From positions 1 to 64,000 of the forward strand of contig JAQVJI010000002.1 in assembly GCA_028695255.1 (NCBI GenBank): 64,000 nucleotides of DNA, given 5' to 3'. Below are positions 39,573 to 53,266 of this stretch, piece by piece. Each line of letters opens with the position of its first letter. The first letter of the stretch is position 1. The notes below the pieces were generated by a model. It was not told the DNA's origin, searched no databases, and saw only the letters and a program-made list of their open reading frames with translations. Both the position numbers and the translations under genes were made by a program. Source of the stretch: Chromatiales bacterium (lineage in GTDB: Bacteria > Pseudomonadota > Gammaproteobacteria > Ectothiorhodospirales > Ectothiorhodospiraceae).

Positions 39573-40145
39573 TCAGCCGAACAGGGCCTTGATGTCCACG
39601 TCCTTCAGGTCCTGGGACGGGAATTCGAGCAGATCGAAGGGTTTGAACCCGAGCGGGCGCGCGATGATCGCGTCCGGAAACTGTTCGATACGGATGTTGT
39701 TGACGTTGACGCTTTCGTTGTAGAACTCGCGCCGGTCGGCGATGGCGTTTTCGAGTCCCGAGATGCGCTGCGCGAGATGCTTGAACTTGTCGCTGGCGCG
39801 CAGCTCCGGATAGGCCTCGACCACTGCGAACAGATTGCCGAGCCCCAATCGCAAGGCACCTTCCGCCTCACCCAGCGCCGGCATGTCGCCGCGTTGCTGC
39901 GCGCCCATGGCCCGGCCGCGCGCCTCCATTACCTGTCGCAGCGTCTCCTGCTCGAAACCCATGTACTGCTTGCACACCTCGACCAGCTTGGGCAGTTCCT
40001 CGTTGCGCTGCTTGAGCAGCACGTCGATGTTCGACCAGGCCTTGGCGACATTGTGCTTGAGCGTGACCAGATTGTTGTAGAGGATGATGCCGTACAGGAC
40101 CAGTATGGCCACCATGGCCAGAATCAGATAGCTGCCCATATCCAT
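39573..40145 (-). CDS. LemA family protein
   Basis: 190 residues. One N-terminal membrane helix (MDMGSYLILAMVAILVLYGIILYNNLVTLKHNVAKAWSNIDVLLKQRNEELPKLVEVCKQYM), the LemA signature with short outside N-terminus, then a helical bundle ending ESVNVNNIRIEQFPDAIIARPLGFKPFDLLEF, also characteristic. Function is unknown. It precedes the GIDE gene and follows gyrB after only 25 AT-rich bases, so read-through from gyrB is possible. Confidence 0.92.
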   Translation of the reverse strand: MDMGSYLILAMVAILVLYGIILYNNLVTLKHNVAKAWSNIDVLLKQRNEELPKLVEVCKQYMGFEQETLRQVMEARGRAMGAQQRGDMPALGEAEGALRLGLGNLFAVVEAYPELRASDKFKHLAQRISGLENAIADRREFYNESVNVNNIRIEQFPDAIIARPLGFKPFDLLEFPSQDLKDVDIKALFG

Positions 40146-40170
40146 ACGCCTCTCTAAAACATGTTATTTT

Positions 40171-43772
<3,602 letters not shown>

Positions 43773-43793
43773 GACGTACCCCTGGACACTGAA

Positions 43794-44897
43794 TCACAGG
43801 CGCATCGGCATCACGACATACAACGCTTCTTCATTCTCCGGATCCTGGAGCAACGCGCTGGCATTCGTATCCTTGAGCGTCAGCTTGATCTGACTGCCGG
43901 ACACTGCGTCCAGTACCTCGATCAGGTAGCTCACGTTGAAGCCGATATCGACCGAATCACCGTTGTAATCGACTTCCAATTCCTCTTCCGCCTTCTCCTG
44001 TTCCGGATTATGTGCCTGGATACCCAAAGTGCCCTTATCCAGCAACAGGCGAACGCCCTTGTACTTTTCATTCGACAGAATCGACGCCCGCGCCAGTGCT
44101 CGGCGCAGGGTTTCCCGTTCCATCACGATCGTCTTATCGCCATCGCGCGGGATCACGCGATCGTAATCAGGAAAGCGGCCGTCGATGAGCTTGGTGGTAA
44201 ATCGTAGATCGGGCAGGCTGATACGCAAATGGTTACTGCCGAACTGCACTCGCGCCTCGGTCTCCACATCGCTCAGCAAACGCAGCAATTCCTGCACGCC
44301 CTTGCGCGGAATGATCACCTGTTGTGGCACCTCCACCTCGAGTTCCGGTACCGCACGCTGGCAGTATGAAAGCCGATGACCATCGGTTGCCACCGCCTTC
44401 ACCGCCCCTTTCGCCACTTCCAGCATCAACCCATTCAGGTAATAACGCACATCCTGATTGGCCATCGCGAACGCCGTTCGCTGAATCAGCGCCTTCAAGA
44501 CCCGTTCCGGTATGACGAAATCCCGGCTGACCGAAATCTCGTCCAGAACCGGAAATTCACTGGCTGGCAAGGTGCTCAGCGTGAAGCGCGACCGCCCCGA
44601 CATGACCTGGCCACGCTCTCCATCGGTGAACAACGTCAACAGCGCTTCTTCAGGCAACGCCTTGCAGATATCCAGCAGCTTGCGAGCCGGCAATGTCGTC
44701 TCGCCGGTTTCGCCGACAGCCACATCGATCCCGGCCATCAGTTCCACTTCCATGTCCGTCGCGGTCAAGGTGATGCGATCCTTGGTCGTCCGGAACAGAA
44801 TGTTGGACAGGGCCGCCATGGTATTCCGTCGCTCCACTGCCCCGATGACCTGCTGCAGGGGCTTCAGGAGTACCTCTCGCTGAATGCTGAACTTCAT
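43794..44897 (-). CDS. dnaN: DNA polymerase III sliding clamp (beta subunit)
   Basis: Ring-shaped processivity factor. The 367-residue protein starts MKFSIQREVLLKPLQQVIGAVERRNTMAALSNILF. It shows the three-domain clamp pattern, with TLPARKLLDICKALPEEA, ATDGHRLSYCQRAVP and the C-terminal peptide-binding end ENEEALYVVMPMRL, as in E. coli (VVMPMRL). It lies between recF (21 bases) and the AT-rich oriC candidate. Confidence 0.98.
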   Translation of the reverse strand: MKFSIQREVLLKPLQQVIGAVERRNTMAALSNILFRTTKDRITLTATDMEVELMAGIDVAVGETGETTLPARKLLDICKALPEEALLTLFTDGERGQVMSGRSRFTLSTLPASEFPVLDEISVSRDFVIPERVLKALIQRTAFAMANQDVRYYLNGLMLEVAKGAVKAVATDGHRLSYCQRAVPELEVEVPQQVIIPRKGVQELLRLLSDVETEARVQFGSNHLRISLPDLRFTTKLIDGRFPDYDRVIPRDGDKTIVMERETLRRALARASILSNEKYKGVRLLLDKGTLGIQAHNPEQEKAEEELEVDYNGDSVDIGFNVSYLIEVLDAVSGSQIKLTLKDTNASALLQDPENEEALYVVMPMRL

Positions 44898-45154
44898 GGC
44901 GGCTCCATTTATTATCTTGGGTATATTTAAAGAGTTGTAATTGTAATAAGGGTAGCGCTATACGCGGGATAACCTATAAAACGCATTAAATTTCATAAAC
45001 TTAAGACATATACAAGCTGTGGATAAAAAGCCGTTTGAATTTCCGTGACGCTGTGGACGGATTGTGTATAACTTGTACCCCCCGAACCCTGCACGTCTTG
45101 CCAACAGTTTATCAACAGTCATTCACGCCGGTTATCCCCATGCCACATGGCGCA
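44898..45154. other. oriC: Probable chromosomal replication origin (oriC)
   Basis: This 257-base dnaA-dnaN spacer is sharply AT-rich (for example ATAACCTATAAAACGCATTAAATTTCATAAACTTAAGACATATACAAG around 44968-45015). It contains DnaA-box matches: TGTGGATAA (45018-45026, perfect), TGTGTATAA (45063-45071, strong), TTATCAACA (45109-45117, one mismatch) and TTATCCCCA (45132-45140, one mismatch). An AT-rich unwinding element beside a DnaA-box cluster, next to dnaA, is the expected origin layout. The other side of dnaA has only one box. Confidence 0.8.
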
Positions 45155-46516
45155 TCAATTCGATAATACCCGCAGCAGATTGATGAAATCCTCGTTGATG
45201 CGGGCGTCAGCTTCACGCAATTCTGCGATCTTGCGGCAGGCGTGCAGCACCGTCGTATGGTCTCGGCCACCGAAGGCCTGACCGATCTCCGGCAGGCTGT
45301 GATTGGTCAGTTCCTTGGCCAGAGCCATCGCGGTCTGACGAGGCCGGGTAATCGACCGGCTGCGCCGTGTCGAATGCAGGTCGGCGACCCGGATTTTGTA
45401 ATATTCGGCCACGGTCTTCTGGATATTATCGATCGTGACAAGCTTTTCCTGGAGCGCCAGCAGGTCCTTGAGCGCCTCCTTGGCGAAGTCGAGCGTGATC
45501 GGTCGACCGGTGAACTGTGAGTTGGCGAACACACGGCGCAGCGCGCCTTCCAGTTCCCGCACGTGTGAGCGAATACGTTTGGCGATGAAAAAGGCTACTT
45601 CGCTCGGCAGTTCGAAACCAGCCTGCTCCGCCTTGCTTTGCAGAATTGCAACGCGCGTCTCCAGTTCCGGAGGGTCGATTGCCACCGTCAGGCCCCAGCC
45701 AAAACGGGACTTGAGGCGATCCTCCAGGCCTTCGACCTCCTTCGGATAGCGATCGCAGGTCAGGATCACCTGTTGTTGGCTTTCGATCAAGGCATTGAAA
45801 GTATGGAAGAATTCGTCCTGCGAACGTTCCTTGCCGGCAAAGAACTGTATGTCGTCGATGAGCAGCGCGTCGACCGACCGGTAATGACGTTTGAAATCCT
45901 CGATCACGTTGTGTTGCAAGGCCTTGATCATGTCGGCGACGAAGCGCTCGGAATTCAGATAAACGACCTTGGCCTGCGGCTGCCGGGTAAGAATTTCGTT
46001 ACCGATGGCGTGCATCAGGTGGGTCTTGCCAAGACCTGTACCACCATAGATGAACAAGGGGTTGTAGGCCTGGCCGACATTGCTGGCGACTTGCAGCGAG
46101 GCGGCGCGGGCGAGTTGGTTCGATTTGCCTTCGACGAAGTTGTCGAAGGTGAAATTGGGATTCAGACCGTTGGTCGTGTGCAGCAGACTGGTCGTGGGTT
46201 TGCCGACGGGCGCATCGGTCGCCATGACGGTAGTTGGCGTCACCATGGCGGTGAGCGGCCGACCGGCCATCGGTCGTGTACTTCCGACTTCCAGCAGAAC
46301 GCGCCGCTCGGACAGGCCGTTGACGTCATTCAACACCGACACGATGCGCTGGAAAAAATGGTCCCGCACCCAGTCCAGCACGAAGCGGTTCGGGGCCAGC
46401 AGGCGCAGCGCGTCCGGGTCCTCGATGGCATGCAGCGGCCGGATCCAGGTGTTGATCTGCTGCTCGGAAAGCTCGCCTTCGAGCCTCGCTACGCATTGTT
46501 GCCAAAGAGAACTCAT
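45155..46516 (-). CDS. dnaA: Chromosomal replication initiator DnaA
   Basis: AAA+ initiator that opens oriC. The 453-residue protein has domain I ([29 protein letters not shown]), a variable linker, AAA+ domain with Walker [20 protein letters not shown] and Walker [27 protein letters not shown], and DNA-binding domain IV with [39 protein letters not shown] DnaA box at 46590 upstream suggests autoregulation. Confidence 0.98.
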   Translation of the reverse strand: MSSLWQQCVARLEGELSEQQINTWIRPLHAIEDPDALRLLAPNRFVLDWVRDHFFQRIVSVLNDVNGLSERRVLLEVGSTRPMAGRPLTAMVTPTTVMATDAPVGKPTTSLLHTTNGLNPNFTFDNFVEGKSNQLARAASLQVASNVGQAYNPLFIYGGTGLGKTHLMHAIGNEILTRQPQAKVVYLNSERFVADMIKALQHNVIEDFKRHYRSVDALLIDDIQFFAGKERSQDEFFHTFNALIESQQQVILTCDRYPKEVEGLEDRLKSRFGWGLTVAIDPPELETRVAILQSKAEQAGFELPSEVAFFIAKRIRSHVRELEGALRRVFANSQFTGRPITLDFAKEALKDLLALQEKLVTIDNIQKTVAEYYKIRVADLHSTRRSRSITRPRQTAMALAKELTNHSLPEIGQAFGGRDHTTVLHACRKIAELREADARINEDFINLLRVLSN

Positions 46517-46589
46517 GCCCGGCGTCGTCAGTTCGGTAGCGGTCGGAGGTGATACAAGGGGAGTAGGAGTCTATACCCTGCCCGGCCGG

Positions 46590-46598
46590 TTATCCACA
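46590..46598 (+). promoter_or_regulatory. DnaA box in the dnaA-rpmH intergenic region
   Basis: TTATCCACA, a perfect consensus box, 74 bases upstream of the dnaA start. Being single, it is more likely an autoregulatory site than the core of an origin. Confidence 0.65.
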
Positions 46599-46652
46599 TC
46601 CCCACCAGCACCGGAAACCGGGTTGGAAAATGCCCTTTTCACGCATCTTCGG

Positions 46653-46682
46653 TTGACAGTTCCTGACCCTCTCCGCTATGTT
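46653..46682 (+). promoter_or_regulatory. Sigma-70-type promoter for rpmH-rnpA
   Basis: TTGACA (46653-46658) and TATGTT (46677-46682) with an 18-base spacer, 110 bases upstream of rpmH. The -35 is perfect and the -10 is moderate. Confidence 0.55.
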
Positions 46683-46791
46683 TGCACGCTTTTCCAATAC
46701 TGCCGAAGGCGCGTTCGTATGATTGCCAGCTCGACTGGCCGCGTCCTGAGGCGTCGTTCAAGAAACATCTTCAGGCTCCAGGTCCCGTGTC

Positions 46792-46926
46792 ATGAAAAGA
46801 ACATTCCAACCCAGTAACCTGCACCGCAAGCGCACGCACGGTTTCCGTGCCCGCATGGCCACCAAGGGCGGTCGCAAGGTGTTGCAGTCCCGCCGAGCCA
46901 AGGGCCGCGCGCGGCTCTGCCCCTGA
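46792..46926 (+). CDS. rpmH: 50S ribosomal protein L34
   Basis: 44 residues, too short for the ORF track: [44 protein letters not shown]. This is a near-complete match to the L34 family (E. coli [46 protein letters not shown]). The C-terminus is slightly shorter and ends in LCP. First gene of the rpmH-rnpA-yidD-yidC-mnmE run. Confidence 0.98.
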   Translation: MKRTFQPSNLHRKRTHGFRARMATKGGRKVLQSRRAKGRARLCP

Positions 46927-46932
46927 CGCATC

Positions 46933-47325
46933 TTGTCCCGGGTGCGGTCGGAGGGCGGCTTTCCCCGTTCGGCCCGCCTGACCTGCGCGGCGGATTTTCA
47001 GCGCGTATTCGGGCGGGAACTCGGTGAGCCGATTCGTTCCAGCGATGCGAACTTCACCCTGCTCGCCCGCCGCAACGAACAGGGCGCTGCCCGGCTGGGT
47101 CTCGCGATCTCGCGTCGCAATGTCCCCCGATCGGTCGATCGCCAGCGCATCAAACGCCTGGCGCGCGAGAGCTTCCGTCGGCACCGAGCCGTCCTGCCAG
47201 CGATCGACATCGTCGTCACCTGCCGCGCCGGCGCGCTGACGCTCGACAACGCTGCGATATACAAGACCCTGGAATCGCACTGGCAAAGGCTGACAAAACG
47301 ATGCGCCGGCTCCTCGTCCTCCTGA
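46933..47325 (+). CDS. rnpA: Ribonuclease P protein component
   Basis: Protein cofactor of RNase P, which matures tRNA 5' ends. 130 residues; the RNR motif [24 protein letters not shown] is clear, preceded by [53 protein letters not shown]. The listed start is TTG 46933; GTG 46942 is the alternative. Its 3' end overlaps yidD by 25 bases, as in many bacteria. Confidence 0.94.
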   Translation: MSRVRSEGGFPRSARLTCAADFQRVFGRELGEPIRSSDANFTLLARRNEQGAARLGLAISRRNVPRSVDRQRIKRLARESFRRHRAVLPAIDIVVTCRAGALTLDNAAIYKTLESHWQRLTKRCAGSSSS

Positions 47326-47540
47326 TACAGACCTATCGTCTGCTCCTGAGCCCCTTCGTCGGGCAACATTGCCGCTTTACGCCGACCTGTTCCTGCTATG
47401 CCATCGAGGCGATCGAGCATCACGGTGCCCTGCGCGGCACCTGGCTGGCCGTCAAGCGTCTCGGTCGCTGTCACCCCTGGTGCGAGGGCGGCTACGATCC
47501 CGTACCCGGTACCGATCACTCCGGAGTCCGTCATGGATAA
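47301..47540 (+). CDS. yidD: Membrane protein insertion efficiency factor YidD
   Basis: 79 residues: [69 protein letters not shown], with the conserved CRFxPTCSxYA and RCHPW motifs including three cysteines. It is thought to help YidC insert inner membrane proteins. Overlaps rnpA by 25 bases and yidC by 8 bases. Confidence 0.96.
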   Translation: MRRLLVLLIQTYRLLLSPFVGQHCRFTPTCSCYAIEAIEHHGALRGTWLAVKRLGRCHPWCEGGYDPVPGTDHSGVRHG

Positions 47541-49206
47541 CTATCGCCCCGTACTCTACATCTCGCTCGTGTTCGTGCTGTTCCTGCTCTGGCAGGCCTG
47601 GCAACAGGACTACGTCTGGCCGACGCAGGAACCGATGGCCGCCAGCGGATCGTCGATGACGGCGGAACCGACTACCGATACGCCGCGGCTCGACGTGCCC
47701 GATGCACCGACCGCCGAGGCCGGCCAGCTCCCGACGGGCGTCCCCACCGACGCCGTACCGGTGCGCGAGACCGTCCGGGTCGTGACCGACGTGCTGGATC
47801 TGGAAATCGATACCCGCGGCGGCAGCATCGTGCGCGCCGATCTTCCCACCTATCCGGTAAGCCTCGAAGAGCCCGACCGGCCGATGCGTCTGCTGGACGA
47901 GCAGGTCCGCCAGTTCGTCGCCCAATCCGGCTTGATCCACGACCGCGTGGCCGATGTGGACGCCGAGCGCCGGGCGCCCAGCCACCATGCCGTCTATCGT
48001 GCCGAGAAGACCGAATACCGGCTCGCGGACGGCGTCGACGAGCTGCGCGTGCCGCTGATCTGGACCGACGGCAGCGGCGTCACCGTCACCAAGACCTTCG
48101 TCCTGCGCCGCGGCCATTTCCTGGTCGACGTCGAGCATCACGTCGACAACGCCAGCGATGCGGCCTGGGTCGGTCGCCAGTACCGGCAATTGCGCCACGG
48201 CCCCACGCCGGACCGCGAATCGTATTTCATCTACACCTTTACCGGCGCAGCCTATTACGACGGCCGCTACGAGAAGCTCGCCTTCGACGACATGGTGAAA
48301 AAACCCATCGATCGCGAAGTGCAGGGCGGCTGGGTCTCCGTCATCCAGCATTACTTCGTGACCGCCTGGATACCCGTCGCCGACGAAACCAGTCTGTTCT
48401 ACACCCGAGTGCTGGGCACGGCCGGCCGGCCGGAACACATCATCGGCATGCGCTCCGGCGCGCAGACCGCCGCGCCCGGTGAACGCGCGAGCTTCACCAG
48501 TTCAATCTGGGTCGGACCGAAACTCCAGAACGAGCTCGAAGACGTCGCCAAGGGTCTGGAACTCACCGCGGATTACGGCATCTTCGCCTTCCTCGCCAAG
48601 CCGATCTTCTGGCTGCTGAGTTTCATCCACGGCCTGGTTGGCAACTGGGGCTGGTCGATCATCATCCTGACGGTGATGATCAAGCTCGCGTTCTACAAGC
48701 TCTCCGCCACCAGCTACCGCTCGATGGCCAAGATGCGCGCCGTGCAGCCCAAGCTTCAGGCGCTGAAGGAACGTTTCGGCGACGACAAGCAACGCATGCA
48801 GCAGGCATTGATGGAGTTGTACAAGAAGGAAAAGATCAACCCGCTCGGCGGCTGCCTGCCGATCCTGATCCAGATCCCGGTGTTCATCGCCCTCTACTGG
48901 GTGCTGCTCGAAAGCGTCGAAATGCGCCAGGCGCCCTGGATCCTGTGGATCAACGACCTTTCCACCAAGGACCCGTATTTCGTGCTGCCGGTCCTGATGG
49001 GTATCACCATGATCGTCCAGCACCGGCTCAATCCGGCGCCGCTCGATCCGGTGCAGCAGAAATTGATGATGATTCTGCCGTTCGTGTTCACCATCTTCTT
49101 CGCCTTTTTCCAGGCCGGTCTGGTGTTGTATTGGTTCGTCAACAATCTGCTCTCGATCGCGCAGCAGTGGAAAATCACGCGCGCCATTGCGGCCGAGACC
49201 AAATAG
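47533..49206 (+). CDS. yidC: Membrane protein insertase YidC
   Basis: 557 residues. An N-terminal helix ([20 protein letters not shown]), a large periplasmic beta domain (about 55-340) as in Gram-negative YidC, then five core helices including [112 protein letters not shown]. The hydrophilic-groove arginine lies in [14 protein letters not shown] 47533 overlaps yidD by 8 bases. Confidence 0.97.
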   Translation: MDNYRPVLYISLVFVLFLLWQAWQQDYVWPTQEPMAASGSSMTAEPTTDTPRLDVPDAPTAEAGQLPTGVPTDAVPVRETVRVVTDVLDLEIDTRGGSIVRADLPTYPVSLEEPDRPMRLLDEQVRQFVAQSGLIHDRVADVDAERRAPSHHAVYRAEKTEYRLADGVDELRVPLIWTDGSGVTVTKTFVLRRGHFLVDVEHHVDNASDAAWVGRQYRQLRHGPTPDRESYFIYTFTGAAYYDGRYEKLAFDDMVKKPIDREVQGGWVSVIQHYFVTAWIPVADETSLFYTRVLGTAGRPEHIIGMRSGAQTAAPGERASFTSSIWVGPKLQNELEDVAKGLELTADYGIFAFLAKPIFWLLSFIHGLVGNWGWSIIILTVMIKLAFYKLSATSYRSMAKMRAVQPKLQALKERFGDDKQRMQQALMELYKKEKINPLGGCLPILIQIPVFIALYWVLLESVEMRQAPWILWINDLSTKDPYFVLPVLMGITMIVQHRLNPAPLDPVQQKLMMILPFVFTIFFAFFQAGLVLYWFVNNLLSIAQQWKITRAIAAETK

Positions 49207-49229
49207 CCTTCGCGGCATGGAATGACGGT

Positions 49230-50573
49230 GTGGAAACGCCGCCCGTCACCGATACCATTGCCGCCATCGCCACGCCCTCCGGGCGTGGCGGTGTCGGCAT
49301 CGTCCGACTCTCCGGCCCGAACGCCGCCACCATCGCCGAAGCCATCGCGGGACCCATGCCCGTACCGCGCAAGGCCGCATACAGACGCTTTCGAGACACT
49401 GCCGGCCGGAACATCGACGACGGCCTGTTGCTCCATTTCCCCGCCCCGCACTCCTTTACCGGAGAAGACGTCGTAGAGCTGCATGGCCATGGCGGTCCGG
49501 TGGTCATGGACCTGTTGTTGCGCGCGGTACTGGAGCACGGTGCGCGGCTGGCGCGAGCGGGCGAATTCAGTGAACGCGCCTTCCTGAACGGCAAGCTCGA
49601 CCTGGCTCAGGCCGAGGCCGTCGCCGACCTCATCGACGCCGGCTCGGAACAGGCCGCGCGCGCGGCCCTGCGCTCACTCGAAGGCGAATTCTCCGCCCGC
49701 ATCGATGCGCTTGCAGAAGGCGTTTTCGAACTGCGCATCTACATTGAGGCCGCGCTCGATTTCTCCGACGAGGACATCGACTTCATCGCCGACGGTGCCG
49801 TGGCCGAGCGTCTTCACGACCTCGTACGACGCCTCGACGACATCGAACGTAGCGCCCGGCAGGGCAGCCGCCTGCGCGAGGGCCTGCACGTCGTCATCGC
49901 CGGCCGCCCGAACGTCGGCAAGTCCAGTCTGCTCAATCGCCTCGCCCGGCGCGAAAGCGCCATCGTTACCGACATCCCCGGCACCACCCGAGACGTGCTG
50001 CGGGAACACATCCACCTCGACGGTCTGCCGCTGCACGTCATCGACACCGCCGGCCTGCGTGACGCGGCCGATCCGGTGGAACGCGAGGGCGTGCGCCGCG
50101 CTTGGGCCGAGATCGAGCGCGCCGATCTGCTGCTGCTGGTGCTCGACGCAACCACGGGAGAAGGCGAAGATGAGCGCGCGATACTTGCGCGCCTGCCGCA
50201 GCGCCTGCCGCGGGTGGCCGTTTACAACAAATGCGATCTCACCGGCGAACCGCCCGGCGTCGATGGCGACGACGTGAGATTGTCGGCAAAGACCGGCAGC
50301 GGCATCGAGGCTCTGGTCGGTGAACTCAAGCGCCGCGCAGGTTTTGCCAGTGATTTCGAGGACAGCTTCATCGCGCGCCGCCGACATCTCGATGCGCTGG
50401 CGCGCACGCGTGAGGCGCTCGAACGCGCGCAGGAAAGACTTCAGGAGGGCAACCCCGAACTCGTGGCCGAGGAACTGCGCCTCGCGCATGACGCACTCGG
50501 TGAAATCACCGGCCGCGTGAGCAGCGACGCGCTGCTGGGCGGCATCTTCGCGAGCTTCTGTATCGGAAAATGA
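49230..50573 (+). CDS. mnmE: tRNA modification GTPase MnmE (TrmE)
   Basis: GTPase partner of MnmG in U34 modification. 447 residues from GTG 49230: (V)[50 protein letters not shown], the G domain with [72 protein letters not shown], and the C-terminal catalytic motif FCIGK. The track extends the ORF into yidC; the GTG is chosen because the N-terminal domain begins there. 23 bases after yidC. mnmG, often next in this cluster, is displaced to the left end of the window. Confidence 0.95.
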   Translation: METPPVTDTIAAIATPSGRGGVGIVRLSGPNAATIAEAIAGPMPVPRKAAYRRFRDTAGRNIDDGLLLHFPAPHSFTGEDVVELHGHGGPVVMDLLLRAVLEHGARLARAGEFSERAFLNGKLDLAQAEAVADLIDAGSEQAARAALRSLEGEFSARIDALAEGVFELRIYIEAALDFSDEDIDFIADGAVAERLHDLVRRLDDIERSARQGSRLREGLHVVIAGRPNVGKSSLLNRLARRESAIVTDIPGTTRDVLREHIHLDGLPLHVIDTAGLRDAADPVEREGVRRAWAEIERADLLLLVLDATTGEGEDERAILARLPQRLPRVAVYNKCDLTGEPPGVDGDDVRLSAKTGSGIEALVGELKRRAGFASDFEDSFIARRRHLDALARTREALERAQERLQEGNPELVAEELRLAHDALGEITGRVSSDALLGGIFASFCIGK

Positions 50574-50670
50574 GCACGGAGGAGGTTGTGCCGGATCGTC
50601 GGCGCTCGACGCGACGAGTCACGCCGCAGTTCGAGATGCGAGCCTTGAGGGATGCAAGTGCTTGAAATTG

Positions 50671-50747
50671 TGGTGGCTACGGGTGGACTTGAACCACCGA
50701 CCTCAGCATTATGAGTGCCGCGCTCTAACCAACTGAGCTACGTAGCC
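50671..50747 (-). tRNA. tRNA-Met (CAT), elongator type
   Basis: Reverse strand reads GGCTACGTAGCTCAGTTGG...CTCATAA...GGTTCAAGTCC...CGTAGCCACCA, 77 bases including the encoded CCA. The acceptor stem GGCTACG/CGTAGCC, D-arm, anticodon loop CTCATAA (anticodon CAT) and T-loop are complete. The acceptor stem resembles elongator Met rather than initiator or lysidine-type Ile2. Confidence 0.95.
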
Positions 50748-50823
50748 AGGGAAAGGAAGGGCGGGATTTTCCGGTGCCAGGGGCGCCGTGTCAAGGCGCG
50801 GCGCCCAAAACGTCGCGATCCCC

Positions 50824-51915
50824 TCAGACGTTGAAACGGAAGTGCACGACGTCGCCCTCGTGCATCACATACTCCTTGCCTTCCAGTCGCCATTTGCCGG
50901 CGTCCTTGGCGCCCTGCTCGCCCTTGTTGGCGATGAAGTCCTCGTAGGCGATGACCTCGGCGCGAATGAAACCCTTCTCGAAATCGGTATGGATCGCGGC
51001 CGCGGCCTTGGGGGCCGTCGAACCCTGGCGGATGGTCCAGGCCCGGACTTCCTTGACGCCGGCGGTGAAGAAGGTCTGAAGGCCGAGCAGCGTGTAGGCG
51101 GCGCGGATGACGCGGTTGAGTCCCGGTTCTTCGAGACCCATGCTGGCGAGAAATTCACCCTTGTCGGCATCGTCGAGCTGCGCGATCTCGGCCTCGATGG
51201 CGGCGCAGACGGGCACCACCTGGGCATTCTCGGCGGCGGCGTAGGCGCGCACGGCGTCGAGGTGCGGATTGTTCTCGAAACCGTCCTCGGCCACGTTAGC
51301 GATGTACAGCGCCGGCTTGGCGGTGATGAGTTGCAGTTCGCGCAGCAGGCGGCGCTCGTCGTCCTTGAGTTCGAGAGCGCGCGCGGGGCGGCCTTCGGCC
51401 AGGATTCGGTGGGCGCGTTCTGCGATGTCCTTGCGGGCGACGGCGTCCTTGTCGCCGGACTTGGCGGCGCGCACGAGCCGGTTCAGGGCCTTCTCGACGG
51501 TCTCGAGATCGGCCAATGCCAGTTCGGTGTTGATGACCTCGATGTCGGAGACCGGATCGACGCGGCCTGCGACGTGTATGACGTCGGTGTCCTCGAAACA
51601 GCGCACGACGTGCGCGATCGCATCGGTCTCGCGGATGTGGGCGAGAAACTGGTTGCCGAGACCTTCACCCTTCGAGGCGCCGGCGACGAGGCCAGCGATG
51701 TCGACGAATTCCATCGCCGTCGGCAGCACGCGCTCGGGCTTGACGATCGCGGCCAGTGCATCAAGGCGCGGATCGGGCACGGGCACCACGCCGACGTTAG
51801 GCTCGATGGTGCAGAACGGGTAGTTCTCCGCCGCGATGGCGGCCCGCGTGAGGGCGTTGAACAGGGTGGACTTGCCGACGTTCGGCAGGCCGACGATGCC
51901 GCAGGTAAGGCTCAT
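50824..51915 (-). CDS. ychF: Redox-regulated ATPase YchF (OBG family)
   Basis: 363 residues; Obg-type P-loop protein that prefers ATP and interacts with the ribosome. It has [77 protein letters not shown], and the C-terminal TGS domain [49 protein letters not shown]. The cysteine in PFCTIE is conserved. It follows pth, the usual order. Confidence 0.97.
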   Translation of the reverse strand: MSLTCGIVGLPNVGKSTLFNALTRAAIAAENYPFCTIEPNVGVVPVPDPRLDALAAIVKPERVLPTAMEFVDIAGLVAGASKGEGLGNQFLAHIRETDAIAHVVRCFEDTDVIHVAGRVDPVSDIEVINTELALADLETVEKALNRLVRAAKSGDKDAVARKDIAERAHRILAEGRPARALELKDDERRLLRELQLITAKPALYIANVAEDGFENNPHLDAVRAYAAAENAQVVPVCAAIEAEIAQLDDADKGEFLASMGLEEPGLNRVIRAAYTLLGLQTFFTAGVKEVRAWTIRQGSTAPKAAAAIHTDFEKGFIRAEVIAYEDFIANKGEQGAKDAGKWRLEGKEYVMHEGDVVHFRFNV

Positions 51916-51938
51916 GATGGATTTGCAACCTCAGTGAT

Positions 51939-52532
51939 TCAGCTGTGCAGGCGGTGCATGGCCTTTTCCAGGCTGCCGCCAATGGCTTCGGGCATCACGT
52001 CCAGCGCGCGTTCGATCGCCTCGTCGATGGCGCCCTGCTCGCCCGCAGTCGGGCGGTTGAGGACGTAGCCGACGACCTGGTCCTTGTGACCGGGGTGGCC
52101 GACGCCGATGCGCAAGCGCAGGAAGTTCTGGCCCAGGTGCGCGAAGATGTCGCGCAGGCCGTTGTGACCACCGTGACCGCCGCCGCGCTTGAGTTTCACT
52201 GTGCCGGGCGGCAGGTCGATCTCGTCGTGCGCCACCAGCAGGTTTTCCGCGCCGAGCTTATAAAACGTCGCCAGCAGTTTGACCGATTGTCCGCTGCGGT
52301 TCATGAAGGTCTGCGGCTTGAGCAGCCAGACCTCGCGACCGCCGATCTCGACGCGGCAGACCTGACCTGCGAACTTGTTTTCCTGCCGGAAATTGCCGCC
52401 GTGGCGCTGCGCCAGCGCGTCCACAAACCAGAACCCGGCGTTGTGCCGGGTTCTGTCGTATTCGGGGCCCGGATTGCCGAGCCCCGCGATGAGGACGATG
52501 CCGTCGGTTTCCGCCACGGCGGAAGACCTCAA
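51939..52532 (-). CDS. pth: Peptidyl-tRNA hydrolase
   Basis: Releases tRNA from peptidyl-tRNA that drops off ribosomes. 197 residues with [26 protein letters not shown] (catalytic His in TRHNAG), [43 protein letters not shown]. Start 52532 overlaps the rplY stop (ATGA), implying coupling; the first eight residues are not conserved and a slightly later start is possible. Confidence 0.96.
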   Translation of the reverse strand: MRSSAVAETDGIVLIAGLGNPGPEYDRTRHNAGFWFVDALAQRHGGNFRQENKFAGQVCRVEIGGREVWLLKPQTFMNRSGQSVKLLATFYKLGAENLLVAHDEIDLPPGTVKLKRGGGHGGHNGLRDIFAHLGQNFLRLRIGVGHPGHKDQVVGYVLNRPTAGEQGAIDEAIERALDVMPEAIGGSLEKAMHRLHS

Positions 52533-53146
52533 GCTTCCGGCGCGCCTTCGGTCGTCTCTTCGGCAGCGCCGCGCGGCTTGTGCACCGACACCACCGGCAG
52601 GTCATGCTCGTGCATCAGCTGCACCAGCGCGACGCCTGCGGACAGTTCGAGGTTGGACAGATGAATCGTCTCGCCCACGTTGACGTTCGCCAGATCGACC
52701 GCGATGTACTCGGGCAGGTCGCGCGGCAGACACTCGACCTCGACCTCGGCCAGCGTGTGTGCGATGGTACCGCCGGAGGTCTTGACGCCGACGCAGCTTT
52801 CCTCGTTGAGGAAGTGCAGCGGAACGTGGACGCGGATCTTTTGATCCTCACTCACGCGCAGCAGGTCGACGTGCAGCACCGTCGGCTTGTAGGGGTGGCG
52901 CTGGATGTCGCGCAGAATGGCTTTTTCAGCGCCCCCGTCCAGCTTGACGGTCAGGATGTGGGAGTAGAAGGCTTCGTGCTCCAGGTTCTTGATCAGCGCG
53001 TTGTGATCGAGATTCAGGGGCAGCGGGTCCTTGCCGCCACCGTACAGGATGGCGGGCACCTTGCCGGCACGACGCAGGCGGCGGCTCGCACCCTTGCCCT
53101 TGTCGTCGCGCTTCTCGGCGATCAGTTCGAAATCGACGTTACTCAT
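52529..53146 (-). CDS. rplY: 50S ribosomal protein L25/general stress protein Ctc
   Basis: 205-residue long form (TL5/CTC), with N-terminal L25 domain ([55 protein letters not shown]) binding 5S rRNA and a C-terminal beta domain ([48 protein letters not shown]). ATG 53146 is preferred over 53170: GGAGAG lies 10 bases before and the family starts MSNVDFEL-like. The prs terminator immediately upstream implies its own promoter or partial read-through. Confidence 0.95.
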   Translation of the reverse strand: MSNVDFELIAEKRDDKGKGASRRLRRAGKVPAILYGGGKDPLPLNLDHNALIKNLEHEAFYSHILTVKLDGGAEKAILRDIQRHPYKPTVLHVDLLRVSEDQKIRVHVPLHFLNEESCVGVKTSGGTIAHTLAEVEVECLPRDLPEYIAVDLANVNVGETIHLSNLELSAGVALVQLMHEHDLPVVSVHKPRGAAEETTEGAPEA

Positions 53147-53171
53147 GTTGTTGCTCTCCAGATAACACACA

Positions 53172-53201
53172 AAAAACGCCCTCCCCGCGACCAGGGAGGG
53201 C
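53172..53201 (-). terminator. Rho-independent terminator after prs
   Basis: Reverse strand GCCCTCCC-TGGTCGCG-GGGAGGGC followed by GTTTTTTGTG: an 8-bp GC-rich stem and U-tract, 66 bases after the prs stop and 26 bases before rplY. Confidence 0.82.
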
Positions 53202-53239
53202 CGGTTGACGTCCGGCGACGGCGCCGCCGGACCATCGAA

Positions 53240-53265
53240 GCGGAAACGGTTCGAACCGTTTCCGC
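53240..53265. repeat. 26-bp perfect palindrome abutting the prs stop codon
   Basis: GCGGAAACGGTTC/GAACCGTTTCCGC, perfectly self-complementary with no loop, beginning one base beyond the prs stop. Its core CGGTTCGAACCG shares GAACCG/CGGTTC with the hairpin at 54413-54427 on the other side of prs. A dimeric protein-binding site or part of the 3'-end structure is possible. Confidence 0.7.
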
Positions 53266-53266
53266 G

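Noticed and set aside
45551-45570. Other CACGTG cores (near 45560, 22361, 54900, 60690, 62945) as extra parS sites
   Set aside because: Their flanks do not match TGTT(T/C)...(A/G)AACA beyond the core hexamer.
46517-46791. dnaA-rpmH intergenic region as oriC
   Set aside because: Only one DnaA box and no strong AT-rich tract, while the dnaA-dnaN spacer has four boxes and an AT-rich segment.
50671-50747. tRNA with CAT anticodon as initiator tRNA or lysidine-type tRNA-Ile2
   Set aside because: The acceptor stem GGCTACG/CGTAGCC pairs fully at position 1-72, unlike initiator tRNA, and matches elongator Met rather than the GGCCCCT-type Ile2 stem.
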